Below, one piece after another: positions 46,101 to 55,330 of a DNA stretch of 64,000 nucleotides. The stretch lies in NCBI GenBank assembly GCA_019752015.1, contig JAIEMQ010000003.1, forward strand, positions 1-64,000, given 5' to 3'. Position 1 is the first letter of the stretch. Every line of letters starts with the position of its first letter. Below the pieces are notes generated by a model. The model ran no database searches. It had not been told where the DNA came from and worked only from the letters and a program-made list of their open reading frames with translations. The DNA comes from Cyanobacteriota bacterium. GTDB lineage: Bacteria > Acidobacteriota > Vicinamibacteria > Vicinamibacterales > UBA2999. The position numbers were made by a program, and so were the translations under genes.

Positions 46101-48399
46101 CCGAATCCGACGCCAGCATCCAGTTGGTCAGCACCGCCTTGGTGAGATCACCAGGATGCTGCGCCATCGCGAGCTTGTCCCAGTAGAACGTGTTCCACAT
46201 GTGCAGATTCGCGTTCGACGCGCTGAACCCCGTGGGTACGTCCGACGACGATACGGTTGCCGACAGGGAGGTCTCTTCGAAATGGAACTCGAGGCGCTCA
46301 CGCCCGCCGACCGGATCCGTGGCTTCGATCAGGCGGTTCAGGGACGAGGGATCGGAGTCCTGACGGAATGTGGTGGTCCCGTACGGCGTTGTCATTGCCA
46401 CGATGAAGTCGTTCGCCCCGTAGGCAAACGTCGACGTCATGCCGGCGGCATCGGTGATGCTCGTGAGCCGGCCTTGCGCGTCATAGCCCAGCGTCGCGAA
46501 GCGACCGAACGGATCGGTGACCTTCGTGAGCAGGTTGGCATCAGCCGTATTCGTGTACGCGAATTCCGTGACCTGACCGAGGGCGTCGGTGACTGCGACC
46601 AGGCGAAAGCTCGAGTCGTAGGTGTACTCGATCGTGAGTCCTTGCGGATCCGTCGCTGCTGTCAGAAAGATGCGACGCCCCGCCAGAGTGGGCGCGCGAT
46701 CGGGCACGGTGAATACCTGCACGCTTCCATCGCGCAGCCGGCGCTCATAGTGCGGTGGATCGTCATCGATCTGCACGAGCGCCGCGCCCGAGATCACATT
46801 GACGGTATCGAAGGAGCTGTAGAGTTCGCGGCCGTGTCCCTGCAGATAGACCCACTGCGAATCGTACGGCGGCGTCGGCGAGAAATTGTTGTCGACGACA
46901 TAGGACAAGGTGTTGAACGTCCAGAGCGGACCGACATTCCCGTAGCCGAACGTGTTGGGGGTCTTGTAATTGAGATGGTTATAGACGAGACGGAAGGACA
47001 CGTCCGGACCCATCGCCGGAGAATAGCCGACCGGATTGTCCTCGATGATCAGCGCCGCCATGCTCGGGTGGAACGTGTAGTAGGGCATGCCGCTCCCGCC
47101 GCTCCCCGGTCCACCGCCACCACAGTTTGGACAGGGCGGCGCATCACCCGTCGGCTTTCCCGGAGTGCAGTGGCCGACGGCCGATCGTCCTTCGCCATCC
47201 GTCACCGGACGCCACTCGTCGCCCTGAGGTTTCGTGCCGGTCATGACGAAGCCCGTCGCTTCGTCGCGGAGCGCCGCGTCCGTCAGCCACACACTGCCGC
47301 CCAAGCCTGGATCGCGCAACAGGTAGCGGCCATCTTTGTATTCCACGATCGTCGAGAAGTGCTGGCTGCGCAGGTGGATGATCGACGGCACCGGAAATGC
47401 TTCGATCGACGAGCCGCGCCACATCGTCAGCTGCAAGCCGACACTGGCACCAAGGTCGCGCAGCTCGGTCATCGTCGTCCCTTCCATCGAGGGGTGGTAC
47501 TTCGCGATGGTCCGCACCGCGGTGTCCAGGTGATCGATCGGCCGCACCGTCAGGTACATCTTCAACGCTTCTGGGCCGGAGAAGATCGCCAGGTGATGTT
47601 TCACGCGCAACATGGCGAGACCTTCCCAGCCATAGGCGACCTTGGTCCCGGCGGCGCCACGCATGTCGCGGCCCTTCGTTTCGTTGAGGCGAGCTTCGAG
47701 CTTCGCCACCTGGCCGAACTTCACCATCTGCTCGATCAACTCACCAACGGCGTAGTCCGCAAGCACGCGCACTGTACGGTCGTCGATGTCGCGCGTCAGT
47801 TCCCAGGCCTGTGTCCAGTATGCCTGCGCGCGTGAAAAATAGCCTTCCCGCGCATACAGTGTGCCCGCCGCCGCGAGCAGTGACGCGCGCCACGGCGACG
47901 CCGGCCGATCGTGAATGTGTTCGTCGATGATCGGTCCTCGCCGATCGGACGTCGCGATCGCCACCCGCTCCAATGTCCGCGCCAGCGCCGCATTGTCGTC
48001 GGGCGTCGGGTCCGAGGTCGGGATCAGCTGCTCGGGAAAGACGCGCGCCTGCATCAGGGCCGCAGTCGTGACGTTCATCCCGAACATCGGGTCGATATTC
48101 GGCGGCGTCACGTTTGGCACGGTTCGATTGACGCGGACCTTCGCCTTGGCGAGCCTGCGATTCGCGTCCGCGACCAGGCGACGCGCTTTTTTCGCCGTCT
48201 TGGCCGCGACGTTCTCCGCGAGGGCGGTTGCGTCGTTCGCGGCGTGCGCGGCCGCGCGCGTGGTACCTTGCGCCAGGTCCTGCGCGAGGGTCGGTGTGGC
48301 GATAACGAGCTGACCGGCCACCGCCAGGCGAGTCGCCAGGCCGAAGACGTGTGACCGGCGAAGAGTGGACAACAGACGGCGTTTCATCGGCGTTCTCAT
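43153..48399 (-). CDS. Rhs/YD-repeat protein with HExxH-containing C-terminal tip
   Basis: 1748 residues with an N-terminal signal-like segment (ending TPTLAQ). Residues about 60-400 hold helical repeats and a C39-peptidase-like domain (SIIHLRSQHFSTIVEYKDGRYLLRD) without an evident catalytic Cys. Then come many YD repeats (for example YTYDSSFRLVAVTDALGQVTEF), one Ig-like insert, and the Rhs core ending GRWLSRDPLG and SFADPLGL. The 144-residue tip after DPLGL has HENLH (43324-43338), a zinc-protease HExxH motif, and seven cysteines. It is a likely polymorphic toxin. It is preceded by the RCC1 gene (12-bp gap). Confidence 0.88.
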   Translation of the reverse strand: MRTPMKRRLLSTLRRSHVFGLATRLAVAGQLVIATPTLAQDLAQGTTRAAAHAANDATALAENVAAKTAKKARRLVADANRRLAKAKVRVNRTVPNVTPPNIDPMFGMNVTTAALMQARVFPEQLIPTSDPTPDDNAALARTLERVAIATSDRRGPIIDEHIHDRPASPWRASLLAAAGTLYAREGYFSRAQAYWTQAWELTRDIDDRTVRVLADYAVGELIEQMVKFGQVAKLEARLNETKGRDMRGAAGTKVAYGWEGLAMLRVKHHLAIFSGPEALKMYLTVRPIDHLDTAVRTIAKYHPSMEGTTMTELRDLGASVGLQLTMWRGSSIEAFPVPSIIHLRSQHFSTIVEYKDGRYLLRDPGLGGSVWLTDAALRDEATGFVMTGTKPQGDEWRPVTDGEGRSAVGHCTPGKPTGDAPPCPNCGGGGPGSGGSGMPYYTFHPSMAALIIEDNPVGYSPAMGPDVSFRLVYNHLNYKTPNTFGYGNVGPLWTFNTLSYVVDNNFSPTPPYDSQWVYLQGHGRELYSSFDTVNVISGAALVQIDDDPPHYERRLRDGSVQVFTVPDRAPTLAGRRIFLTAATDPQGLTIEYTYDSSFRLVAVTDALGQVTEFAYTNTADANLLTKVTDPFGRFATLGYDAQGRLTSITDAAGMTSTFAYGANDFIVAMTTPYGTTTFRQDSDPSSLNRLIEATDPVGGRERLEFHFEETSLSATVSSSDVPTGFSASNANLHMWNTFYWDKLAMAQHPGDLTKAVLTNWMLASDSVYGHGMSVPVPHSVKKPLENRVWYRYPGQSATIDHSLGGAITIQPAKIGRILDDGSSQVTTMTYNTKRMMTSRIDPVGRQTNYTYAANGLDLLTVEQVRSGGSDVVQGYADYSNHRPGTITDAAGQNTVMTYNSAGQPLTVTNAKNETTTYAYETGTNNLLTVTGPVSGATTTYTYDAYNRVESVEDADGYIVVSAYDNLNRITQRSYPDETTETFTYVRLDLTEQKDRMGRITRHFYDGFGRRIATRDPAGRTIAQVWCDCGAMDALVDANGNRTRWERDVQGRVTREIRADNTTDTLYTYDLAGRLKTITDPKDQVTTHSYNLDDSLSGTAYTDEEVETPNVSYTYDSYYARVATMVDGIGTTSYTYKAAGTNGAGQVASVDGPLSNDTIAYTYDELGRAIQRTINGTGNQVDWTFDALGRVTSEENLLGEFTYTYDGVTNRLATVTYPNDQTSTYSYFDEENDHRLQTIHHQYPNTTTLSKFDYTYDAAGNILTWRQQADTTAVLWKYGYDAADQLTSAVKHATDTPQTVLQRFAYAYDPAGNRTVEQIDDAMTLSAYDQLNRLTTQAPGGRMVIAGALNEPGTVTISGVPVTVDASNNFRGTVPTTSGTNTFTIVAKDATGNTTTQQYEVALSGSSKTFTYDANGNLTSDGTRTFSWDVADKLVEIAVGNERTTFVHAGNGMLARRIHTVDSTVVTDRLQVLAGTRIAEERSSTGAVERRWFAKGASVSGSEQFFSSDHLGSLTDALDDSGNVLRRASYDPFGRVVSSSGAATIELGFGGYRTDSGALGIAPYRAYDPSLGRWLSRDPLGDVDGPNRYAYVRGNPISFADPLGLKISCIVASLREEERVTKIRGCPDNPGGCTSIEQVDASVMPCRPDRNCSDRFSFDASVAISILVEFRISPNAPNRETPGATMRQHENLHVADFVGFCRDLDTRIKSEGFMTKGLCEAARQRFRDSMSNEVDKAGQETRRRNDRKR

Positions 48400-48411
48400 G
48401 ACAAATTGATC

Positions 48412-51400
48412 TCAGGGAATCGGAACCGCGCTGACCGGTTCCTTCAACGTGATCACTGGCGGTGTGGTATCCGACGGATTCGAGGACGGCGCCATCGACC
48501 GCGTCGGATCGAGTGGATAGACATCGGAGCCGTCCGGGACGGTGTCGCCATCCGTATCGGCGCGGAAGGGATCGGTACCATTCAACTGCTCGATCCAGTT
48601 CGGCACGCCGTCACCATCAACGTCGGGATCGAGCGCATCGATGCCGCTGCGTTCGTCGAGGCCGTCGAGAATACCGTTGCCGTTGGAATCCGGATTCAGC
48701 GGGTCGGTGCCGGCGAGGTACTCGCGCCACGTCACCAGGCTGTCGCTGTCCGCATCGGTCATCAGCCAGTCGTTGTCGGCGAGCTCGAGGCTGGAGACCG
48801 TGACGATCTCGTTGGTGCCCGCAGTGCTGCCGTTGCCGAGACGCCCGCCATTCGCGCCGAACGCGGCCACCGACCCATCCGGGCGGACGGCCAGCGTATG
48901 GGTGTCACCGCCGGCGATCGCCAGCGCGGCGCCGAGATCGGACGCTTGCGGGACGCTGCCGGTGGCCGCCGCCGCCATTCCCGTCCACCGGGTATCGCCC
49001 CAGCCCCACGCGCGCGCGGCGGCATCAATCGCCATCGCGTGCTCGGAGCCCGCGCCAATCACGCGCGCTCGAGCGATGACGCTGACCGCCGTGGCGGAGC
49101 TGCCGTCGGTGGTCGTGCCGAGGCCGAGTTGTCCCTCGTTGTTGCGGCCCCACGCGACGATCTCACCGTTCGCCTGTAAGGCAATCCCGAAGTCGCCGAG
49201 ACTCGACGCCGCGATGTGCGTCGGATTCGTGACGCCCAGCACACGAACGGGCGTCAGTCGTGACTGGGTGGAGCCTTCGCCCAACTGTCCGTACTGGTTG
49301 CGGCCCCACGCCCACAAAATTCCCGTCGTGCCACCATCGGTCTGCAAGGCATACGACGCTTCGCGGTTCGCGGCGATGGCGACGACGCCACTGAGGCCGA
49401 CCACCTGCACGGGCGTCGATCGATACGTCGTCGTCCCGTCGCCCAGCTCGCCGTAGGTATTGACGCCGTAGGCCCAGACACTGCCGTCCGCTTTCAGGAA
49501 CAGCGAGTGACCATAGCCGGAGGCGACGGCGATCACGTTCGTGACGCCGGACACTTGCGCGGGCGATGTCCCGCTGCCATCGCCCCAGCGCCACAGCGAT
49601 CCGTCCGCCTTCGCGGCCAACGCATTGCGCGCGCCGGCGGCGATCGCCACGACGCTGCTCAGCACCTGTGCCGGCGTCGTGACTGTCGACGCGCCGGCGC
49701 CGTTGCCCAATTGTCCGAAGCCATCGCCGCCCCACGTCCACGCGCCGCCGCTCGAATCGAGAGCCATGCTGTGCGTCTCTCCCGCGGCGACGGCGCCGGT
49801 GATCATGAAGTCCGCGCGGCGCACGGCACTCGCGGTCAGTCCACTGGCCCACGCGCGCACCTTCAGCACCTGCGACTTCGAGACGGTAACCGTGTTGCCG
49901 GACGTGATGCTCGTCGACGACGTCGTCGGATCGGTCCCGTCGGTGGTGTAGCGCAGCGTCGCGCCCGAGGCACCCGTGATGGTCACGGTCTGCGCGGTCG
50001 CAAACAGGCCACCGGTGGGAGCCATCAGCGGCGTCGCGGTCGCCCCGGCCGCATCGACGTCATACGTCGTCGACGCCACGCCGCTCGCCGTCAAACCGGC
50101 CTTGAACGCCTTGGCCTTCACCGTGGTCGTCGCGTTGACGAGGAAGGGATAGACGAAGACCGGCGACGATCCGGTCGGCGTCGATCCGTCCAACGTGAAG
50201 CGGATCGTCGCGCCGGAAGTCGAGGTGGTGATCGCGACGAGCGGCGGCGAGGTCTGCGTGCCGCCGCTCGGTGACATGGTCGGCGTCGCGACGGTCCCCT
50301 CGCTCAGCCAGTAACTGGCGTGATTGCTCTCGCTCGATGTCCATCCGGTCTTGTAGGCGCGCGCCTTGACGGTCTGCGTCAATGCGACCGACAACGCCGT
50401 GGAATACACGGACGATGAAAAGGTCGGCTCGGTACCGTCGGTCGTGTAGCGAATCGTCGCGCCGCTGGTCGACGTTGAAATCGAGACACTCTGCGTGCTG
50501 CCGTATGCGCCGGAGCCAGGGGTGAGCGATGGCGTCACTGCCTTCAGCTCGTATTGCCGCGCCACCACGACACTGGTGGGCGCGCCGCTCTTCCAGCCAC
50601 TCACCTTCAGCGTCTGACTCTGCGTGACGCTGATCGCGTTGCCGGAGGTGACGGTCGCATCGCTGCTCGTCGGATCGACACCGGTTGTCGTATACCGGAT
50701 CGTGGCCTCCGGCTCCGCGATCGTCACCGTCACGGATTGATCGGTCGAGTAGAGGCCGCTGGCGAGACTGAGCGTCGGCGTGGCGACACGCCAGTTCATG
50801 CCGGTGCCGCTGATCGCCACCGGCGTCAACCGCGCGGTCGTCGTGCCGTCGCCTAATTGCCCGCGATCGTTGTTGCCCCACGCATAGACGATGCCCGTCG
50901 AGTCCATCGCCAGCACGTGGTTCGCGCCGACGGCGATCTGCACGATGTCCGACAGCCCCGAGATCTGGGCGGGCGACCACCGATCCGTCGTCGTGCCGTC
51001 GCCGAGCGCGCCGTAGCCGTTGTAGCCCCAACTCCACACGTGTCCGTCGTCGGTGAGGGCGACCGAGAACCGGTTGCCCGCGCCAATCGCGATCACACCC
51101 TCGAGGCCCGCGACGGCACCAGGCGTCGTGGCGCCCGTCGTCGTCCCATCGCCGAGTGCGCCGTAGGCGTTGTCGCCCCACGCGGCGACGCTGCCATCAG
51201 CGAGCAGCGCCAACGCGTGCTGATGGCCGGCCGCGATCGCGACGGCGGTGGTGATGTCGTCGACCTCGACGGGCGCCGTGCGATCGGTGGTCGTTCCGTC
51301 ACCGAGCGCGCCCTCATCGTTCCGGCCCCAACTGTGGATCGTGCCGTCCTGTTCGAGCGCCAGACTGAACTCTTCGCCCGCGGCCACCGCGACGATCGAG

Positions 51401-53952
51401 GTGAGACTCGTGATCGCCGTGGGACTGAGGCGCTGTGTCGTGGTGCCATCACCGATCTGGCCTTGCCCGTTCAGGCCCCACGTGAAGACGCTGCCATCGC
51501 CTGTGAGCGCGATCGCGTGCGCCTTGCCGTCATCCATCGAGACCACGGCGGTCAGACTGACCGAGACCGGCAACAACTGCACACTCGTGCCGCCGTCGCC
51601 GAGCCGGCCGTTGGTGCCCGAGCCAACGCCGCGCAGCGTGCCATCGTTGAGCAGCACATGCGAATGCATCTCGCCGCCGCGCGCGGCCGCGGCGCCGGTG
51701 AGGCCGGTCATGATGCGCGGCAGCGTGCGCTGCGTCTGCGTGCCATCACCCGCCTGCCCGAAGTTGTTATAGCCCCAGCCCCACCCGACGCCGTCGCTGC
51801 GAATCGCCAGTGAATGGTCGTACCCCGCCGCGATCGCCGGGGGGGTGACCTCCCCGGTGACGGTGTAGACCGCGGAGGCGGTCGCGCTCGCATTCGCGCC
51901 CGCCTTCCAGGCCTTGGCCTTCAACGTGTAGTTGCCCACGACGAGCGTCGCGCCGCTCGCGATCGTGGGATCGCTCTCGGTCGGCTCGGCACCGTTGATC
52001 GTGTAGTGCACGGTCGACCCGACGCTCGGCGATGTCACCGTCACGAGCTGGCCGGCGACATAGGTTCCGGCGGTGGGATTGAAGGTCGGCGTGGCGGCCG
52101 CCAGCGTGTAGGTAAAGGTCGCCTCGCTGCTCGCGGTGTAATCCGGGTGGTACGCCTTGACGCGCAGCGTCGTCGTGGTGTCGAAGGCCAGCGGCGCGGA
52201 ATAGATCGCGGACGTCGGTTGCACCGCCGTGTTGTTCGTGGTGTAGCGAATGGTCGCGCCCGACAGCGCGGACAACGCGACCGTCACGCTGTTGGTGTAG
52301 CTGCCGGTGCCGGTGTCCGCCGTCGGCGTCGACAGCGTCCCGAAATTCATAGTGAAAGTGCTCGTGCGCAGATCACTCGTCGTCCAGCCGCTCTTGAATC
52401 CGAGTACCTTGAGCGCGGTGCTGGTCCCGACCGTGATCGCGGACGCATACGCCGCTGACGATTCCGTCGGCGTGCTGCCATCGGTGGTGTAGCGCAGGGT
52501 CGCGCCGCTCGACGTCGTCGACATGGTCACGCTTTGCGCGCTCGTGAAGGTGCCGCCGGTCGGCGAGGTGGTTGGCGTTGCGACTTTCAATTCATACGCG
52601 GCCGCGTTCGTATTGCTCGCGGGCATGCCGGACTTGAACGCCTTCGCTTTCAAGGTCTGCGACGTCGACACGGTGACGGAACTGCCGGAGGCGATCGAAC
52701 TGTCGGATTCGGTGGGCTCATTGCCGTTCTGCGTATAGCGAATCGTCGCGCCGCTCGTGGTAATCGAGATCGTGACCGTCTTGTTGACGGTGTATTGCCC
52801 GGCCGCGACGTTGAACGTCGGCGTCGAGACTTTCCAATCGAAGCCACTGTCGCTAATGGGCGTCGGGACGTGACGGTCCACGTTGGTGCCGTCGCCGAGT
52901 TGATAATTCCCGTTGGCGCCCCACGTATAGACGATGCCCGAGGAGGTGATCGCGATCGCGTGGCTCTCCCCGGCGCCGATCGTGGCGATCGACGACAGCG
53001 ACGTCAGCTCGACCGGACTGGCGGCATTGGTGGGCGCGTTGTCGTTGCCAATCTGGCCGACGTTATTGATGCCCCAACTCCAGAGACTGCCATCCGACTC
53101 ACGCGCCAGCGCGTGGTTCATGCCGCTGGCAATCGCGGTGATGTTCGAGAGCGACCCGACGGTCACCACGGAGCTGCGCGTCGTCGTCGATCCGTCGCCT
53201 AAATTTCCGTAGCCGTTGAAGCCGACGCCTTTCACGGTGCCGCCGCTCAGCAGAATCAGCGAATGGCGTTCGCCCGCCGCCGCCGCGATGGCGGTCGTGA
53301 CGCCGCTCATCTGCACCAGCGAGGACCGGTCGGTCGTCGTGCCGTCGCCAAGTTGATAATCAGAATTTTCGCCGGTGGCGTAGACCGTGCCGTCCGTTTT
53401 GACGACGAGCGTGAAATCGGCGCCCGCGGCGATCGCGGCGGCACCGGTGGTCAAGAGCGCCGGCGTCAGCGTGTTGGTCGCACCGGCGGTACCGTCGCCC
53501 AGCTGGCCTTTGTTATCGCGCCCCCACACATAGACATCGCCATTCGACTTCAGCGCCACCGAATGATCCATGCCGGCGGCGACGGCGACGACGTTGGTCA
53601 GGTTCGATTGCACCGGCAACTTGCGATCGGTCGTGCTCGCATCGCCGACCTGCCCACTGCCGTTTTCGCCCCAGACATACAGCGCGCCCGTGCTCGTGAC
53701 CGCCAGCGAGTGGCTCCGGCCGGCGGCGACGGCGACCACGTCACTGAGATTGCTCGTGGGAATCGGGGACTTGCGCGTCGTGGTGGTGTTGTCGCCGAGC
53801 TGGCCAGAGACGTTGGCGCCGACGGCCCACACCGTCCCGTCCGATTTCAGGAACAGCGAATGATTCAGGCCGCCGCCCGCCTGCGCCCGCAGCACGTCGC
53901 CGGGCAGCGAGGCGGTGACGGCCAGCGTCACGGCGATCAGCAGGAACCGCAT
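48412..53952 (-). CDS. Giant secreted RCC1-propeller protein with CHB_HEX-like domains
   Basis: About 1846 residues from MRFLLIAVTLAVTASLPGDVLRAQ, a signal peptide; longer starts exist upstream at 53985 and 54033. Three RCC1 beta-propellers (repeats like HSLALKSDGTVWAWGxNxxGQLGDGTTT) alternate with two blocks of four chitobiase-C-terminal-like Ig domains (PTFNPTAGTYVAGQLVTVTS; GATIRYTTDGTxPT). The end has TSP3-type calcium repeats (DPDVDGDGVPNWIEQLNGTDP). No membrane anchor or sorting tail is visible. It begins the operon with the Rhs gene and lipoprotein, and is likely a surface or released adhesion/delivery partner. Confidence 0.88.
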   Translation of the reverse strand: MRFLLIAVTLAVTASLPGDVLRAQAGGGLNHSLFLKSDGTVWAVGANVSGQLGDNTTTTRKSPIPTSNLSDVVAVAAGRSHSLAVTSTGALYVWGENGSGQVGDASTTDRKLPVQSNLTNVVAVAAGMDHSVALKSNGDVYVWGRDNKGQLGDGTAGATNTLTPALLTTGAAAIAAGADFTLVVKTDGTVYATGENSDYQLGDGTTTDRSSLVQMSGVTTAIAAAAGERHSLILLSGGTVKGVGFNGYGNLGDGSTTTRSSVVTVGSLSNITAIASGMNHALARESDGSLWSWGINNVGQIGNDNAPTNAASPVELTSLSSIATIGAGESHAIAITSSGIVYTWGANGNYQLGDGTNVDRHVPTPISDSGFDWKVSTPTFNVAAGQYTVNKTVTISITTSGATIRYTQNGNEPTESDSSIASGSSVTVSTSQTLKAKAFKSGMPASNTNAAAYELKVATPTTSPTGGTFTSAQSVTMSTTSSGATLRYTTDGSTPTESSAAYASAITVGTSTALKVLGFKSGWTTSDLRTSTFTMNFGTLSTPTADTGTGSYTNSVTVALSALSGATIRYTTNNTAVQPTSAIYSAPLAFDTTTTLRVKAYHPDYTASSEATFTYTLAAATPTFNPTAGTYVAGQLVTVTSPSVGSTVHYTINGAEPTESDPTIASGATLVVGNYTLKAKAWKAGANASATASAVYTVTGEVTPPAIAAGYDHSLAIRSDGVGWGWGYNNFGQAGDGTQTQRTLPRIMTGLTGAAAARGGEMHSHVLLNDGTLRGVGSGTNGRLGDGGTSVQLLPVSVSLTAVVSMDDGKAHAIALTGDGSVFTWGLNGQGQIGDGTTTQRLSPTAITSLTSIVAVAAGEEFSLALEQDGTIHSWGRNDEGALGDGTTTDRTAPVEVDDITTAVAIAAGHQHALALLADGSVAAWGDNAYGALGDGTTTGATTPGAVAGLEGVIAIGAGNRFSVALTDDGHVWSWGYNGYGALGDGTTTDRWSPAQISGLSDIVQIAVGANHVLAMDSTGIVYAWGNNDRGQLGDGTTTARLTPVAISGTGMNWRVATPTLSLASGLYSTDQSVTVTIAEPEATIRYTTTGVDPTSSDATVTSGNAISVTQSQTLKVSGWKSGAPTSVVVARQYELKAVTPSLTPGSGAYGSTQSVSISTSTSGATIRYTTDGTEPTFSSSVYSTALSVALTQTVKARAYKTGWTSSESNHASYWLSEGTVATPTMSPSGGTQTSPPLVAITTSTSGATIRFTLDGSTPTGSSPVFVYPFLVNATTTVKAKAFKAGLTASGVASTTYDVDAAGATATPLMAPTGGLFATAQTVTITGASGATLRYTTDGTDPTTSSTSITSGNTVTVSKSQVLKVRAWASGLTASAVRRADFMITGAVAAGETHSMALDSSGGAWTWGGDGFGQLGNGAGASTVTTPAQVLSSVVAIAAGARNALAAKADGSLWRWGDGSGTSPAQVSGVTNVIAVASGYGHSLFLKADGSVWAYGVNTYGELGDGTTTYRSTPVQVVGLSGVVAIAANREASYALQTDGGTTGILWAWGRNQYGQLGEGSTQSRLTPVRVLGVTNPTHIAASSLGDFGIALQANGEIVAWGRNNEGQLGLGTTTDGSSATAVSVIARARVIGAGSEHAMAIDAAARAWGWGDTRWTGMAAAATGSVPQASDLGAALAIAGGDTHTLAVRPDGSVAAFGANGGRLGNGSTAGTNEIVTVSSLELADNDWLMTDADSDSLVTWREYLAGTDPLNPDSNGNGILDGLDERSGIDALDPDVDGDGVPNWIEQLNGTDPFRADTDGDTVPDGSDVYPLDPTRSMAPSSNPSDTTPPVITLKEPVSAVPIP

Positions 53953-54334
53953 CACGACACACGAGCAGCGACCAGGCTGCGTCATATCAGCGCACACACT
54001 TCTTCCGCAAGCGCCGCACGCCCGCGAAATCACAATGGATTGGCGATCAGGTCGTCCGGATCGTCAACCCCGGCGCGGCCTCAAGCGGATGAAGCGCGCG
54101 AACCGGCACGGCAACGATGGGACGTGGCGAATATAACCGACGAATCGTGACGAGCAAATGACAGCAGCGACAACACCAAAATAAATTCGCGCCAACTGTC
54201 AATCAGAATCGTGATCGCGATTTCGGTTTTGTTGACCGACGCGACTCGAAGCGACGGTTGACTCGTTGAGTTTTTCGCGCGCTATGGTCGACAACTATTG
54301 ATGAGGGACGACGACGAACGATCCGCGTCGCCAG
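53953..54334. other. Upstream region of the RCC1 operon
   Basis: No convincing gene. The stretch 54160-54260 is richer in A and T than its surroundings and probably holds the operon promoter. On the minus strand a TTGACA lies near 54200, but a -10 at normal spacing is not clear. Confidence 0.5.
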
Positions 54335-54542
54335 GGAATGCTGCCGCGCAAGCGCTTCGAGCACCGGCTGACGATGATGCTGGTCGACATCGCCAACCTG
54401 TCGGCGATCAACAAGGCGCACGGCTACGGCGTCGGCGAGCGATCATCAGAAGCTGTCGATGGAAGTCGAAGCGATCACTCGATCGGGCAGGATCGGCTGG
54501 CGGAACGCGTCGTGCGGGGCCGCGCTGAAGGCGCGGTTGATC
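54335..54542 (+). pseudogene. Left fragment of a second GGDEF-HTH gene copy
   Basis: 54335-54442 matches 41507-41614 of the intact gene with few changes and a 1-bp loss (translation HRLTMMLVDIANLSAINKAHGYGVGE). It then jumps over about 250 bp, so the GGDEF motif is gone. 54443-54542 matches about 41865-41969 less well. The fragment stops at GCGGTTGATC, where the nucleotidyltransferase module begins. Confidence 0.85.
54533..54542 (+). repeat. Left direct repeat GCGGTTGATC flanking module 2
   Basis: Identical to 55333-55342, exactly 800 bp apart. In the intact gene the same 10 bp occurs once, at 41960-41969. This is what a target-site duplication, or recombination at a short match, would leave. 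Confidence 0.75.
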
Positions 54543-54604
54543 GCCAGGCAATCGAAGTCCCATCAGAGGCGCGTCCACGTTCCGCGCCATGCGATACTGT
54601 CGGC

Positions 54605-54823
54605 ATGCGATCCGTCGCCGACGATTTGCGCCGCGACACCGTTGAACGCATCCTCGCGATGAGCGTGGCGAACCGGATCCGGCTGGCCCTGGATCTCGGG
54701 GACGCCGACGCCGATCGGTACGCGCAGGCGGCCGGCCGCAGCCTGCAGCAGGCGCGGCAGCACCTCGCCGCGCGCCGGCACGTCGGGCGCACGCCCAGCC
54801 GGTGCGCGTCTTCCGCGCCATGA
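54605..54823 (+). CDS. Small helical partner of a nucleotidyltransferase (module 2)
   Basis: 72 residues: MRSVADDLRRDTVERILAMS, then RIRLALDLGDADADRYAQAAG and a basic end (HLAARRHVGRT). The layout (charged helices, xRLxxALxLG) resembles many small genes found before nucleotidyltransferases in acidobacteria. TACTGT lies 4 bp before ATG 54605, hinting at leaderless expression. The stop overlaps the next start (ATGA). Confidence 0.65.
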   Translation: MRSVADDLRRDTVERILAMSVANRIRLALDLGDADADRYAQAAGRSLQQARQHLAARRHVGRTPSRCASSAP

Positions 54824-55329
54824 CCGCGCTCGACCGGGTCTGTGCCCTCCTCGACGAACATCAGATTGCCTATGCTCTGATCGGCGCGGCGGCACTGGCC
54901 GCTCGCGGCGTGGCCCGATCGACCTTCGACATCGATTTGCTGACCACGGACCAACGCGCGCTCGACGCCGGCGTCTGGCGTTCGCTGGCCGGCGACGCCG
55001 ATGTTCGCCGCGGCGACCTGGAGGATCCCCTCGCCGGCGTGGTGCGTGCGACGATCGCCGCCGATCGGCCGGTGGACGTCGTCGTTGGCCGTCACGCCTG
55101 GCAGACGCGCGCGGTGGCGCGAGCCGAACGGCTCGGCGGCCCGGCGCCTGTCGCCCTCGCCAGAGACCTCGTGCTGCTCAAACTGTACGCCGGCGGCTCG
55201 CAGGATCTCTGGGACATCGGCGAACTGCTGCGGAACAATCCGGATTCGCTGCCCGCCGAAGTCGATCACGATTTGCCGGCCATGCCGCAGCCGATGCGAG
55301 ATCGCTGGCGCGCATTGCGCGACTCGTGA
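54820..55329 (+). CDS. Minimal nucleotidyltransferase (DUF6036-like, module 2)
   Basis: 169 residues: MTALDRVCALLDEHQIAYALIGAAALAARGVARSTFDIDLL-type start with the Gly-Ala loop and DxD pair, then PVDVVVGRHAWQ and PVALARDLVLLKLYAGGSQDL, which holds the conserved lysine and the final helix. It has the same order of elements as the enzymes at 36363 and 55720. It is likely a toxin or tRNA/protein modifying enzyme, unproven. Its stop is only 1-2 bp before the right fragment of the broken GGDEF-HTH copy. Confidence 0.78.
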   Translation: MTALDRVCALLDEHQIAYALIGAAALAARGVARSTFDIDLLTTDQRALDAGVWRSLAGDADVRRGDLEDPLAGVVRATIAADRPVDVVVGRHAWQTRAVARAERLGGPAPVALARDLVLLKLYAGGSQDLWDIGELLRNNPDSLPAEVDHDLPAMPQPMRDRWRALRDS

Positions 55330-55330
55330 G

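Noticed and set aside
46980-47400. Active cysteine peptidase domain in the Rhs N-terminal region
   Set aside because: The region resembles C39 peptidases around the histidine, but the expected catalytic cysteine motif is not found, so activity is not claimed.
44392-47835. Two long open frames (534 and 612 codons) on the plus strand inside the Rhs gene
   Set aside because: They are antisense to Rhs, rich in Arg and His with no domain pattern. The Rhs frame on the other strand is clearly coding; GC-rich codon use keeps the opposite frames open.
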